Of a stretch of DNA of 64,000 bases, positions 63,869-64,000 are shown piece by piece. The stretch comes from Terriglobia bacterium. Lineage in GTDB: Bacteria; Acidobacteriota; Terriglobia; Terriglobales; Acidobacteriaceae. Each line of letters starts with the position of its first letter. Position 1 is the first letter of the stretch. Under the pieces are notes generated by a model. The model saw nothing but the letters and a program-made list of their open reading frames with translations, did no database searches and had not been told where the DNA came from. Both the position numbers and the translations under genes were made by a program. The stretch is from NCBI GenBank assembly GCA_020073495.1, contig JAIQFD010000002.1, forward strand, positions 434,001-498,000. The letters run 5' to 3'.

Positions 63869-63897
63869 ATCATATACCCCATGGGGGTATTAAGCAA
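63869..63897 (-). promoter_or_regulatory. csoR-copA promoter with CsoR operator
   Basis: Minus strand TTGCTT (63897-63892), 17-nt spacer, TATGAT (63874-63869). The spacer holds the palindrome ATACCCC-ATG-GGGGTAT (63874-63890), matching CsoR operators; bound repressor would block polymerase. Autoregulation is implied. Confidence 0.85.
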
Positions 63898-63956
63898 CGA
63901 ATGGATGTCCACCGGCGGTATGCCATCCCGAAATTTCCAGGAGGCCTGCCCTCGCG

Positions 63957-64000
63957 TATATTGATGGGTACGGTCCAGGAGGGATGGATCCGATGACCGC
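63957..64000 (+). other. Probable promoter, ribosome site and start of a rightward gene
   Basis: TATATT (63957-63962) then AGGAGGG (63977-63983) and ATG at 63993 (another ATG at 63984). Only the first codons are inside the window, so nothing can be said of the product. Confidence 0.4.

Overview
The window is a GC-rich chromosomal segment from what looks like an Acidobacteriota bacterium, probably of the Terriglobia type. This is inference from gene content: a VWFA-related protein of the acidobacterial type, HemQ, a prokaryotic Ino1, a caa3-like oxidase operon with two subunits III, and the palindromic intergenic repeats common in this phylum. About 58 protein genes are packed tightly on both strands, with many 1-14 nt overlaps that indicate operons. 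No rRNA, tRNA, IS element, phage or CRISPR array was seen. The only gene-free stretch longer than 300 nt is 5697-6022.

Layout. 1-8.8 kb: housekeeping and small genes (endonuclease III, HemQ, DedA, SDR, myo-inositol-phosphate synthase, M48 protease, CBS protein, ECF sigma/anti-sigma pair). 8.9-16.1 kb: CuA-like lipoprotein, GAF protein, lytic transglycosylase, lspA and ileS. 16.3-22.4 kb: a TonB-like protein, then a leftward four-gene iron-uptake operon (FTR1-DUF2318 fusion, two FtsX-type permeases, an ABC ATPase fused to a DtxR-like regulator) behind a promoter carrying a Fur-like box. 22.4-31 kb: SprT-like protease, TPR/coiled-coil exported proteins, uvrA, a CDF transporter and an M28 peptidase. 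31-35.7 kb: cytochrome c oxidase operon. 35.9-39.1 kb: pdxT and pdxS with a divergent MocR/PdxR regulator. 39-40.3 kb: thioesterase and methyltransferase.

40.5-49.9 kb is the most unusual region: a radical SAM/SPASM-like protein, a sigma-54 activator, a perfect -24/-12 promoter in front of a 126-aa cationic peptide made mainly of 18 NKLAP repeats, and a convergent three-gene operon encoding a triple-GAF/HlyD protein, a lipoprotein HlyD adaptor and a PqqD-like/M50 protease/HlyD protein. I read this as a candidate sigma-54-controlled system for making, processing and exporting a peptide. 49.9-57 kb: STAS, HAD, miaB, DUF151 nuclease, VWA, truB, rhomboid and LRV genes. 57-60.5 kb: a pterin operon (glycosyltransferase, two PTPS paralogues, folE, SDR). 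60.5-64 kb: TlpA lipoprotein, copper ATPase and CsoR with a visible operator inside its promoter.

Two genes (ileS and an SDR) appear to start at CTG, and several promoters place the start codon about 7 nt after the -10 box, suggesting leaderless mRNAs.
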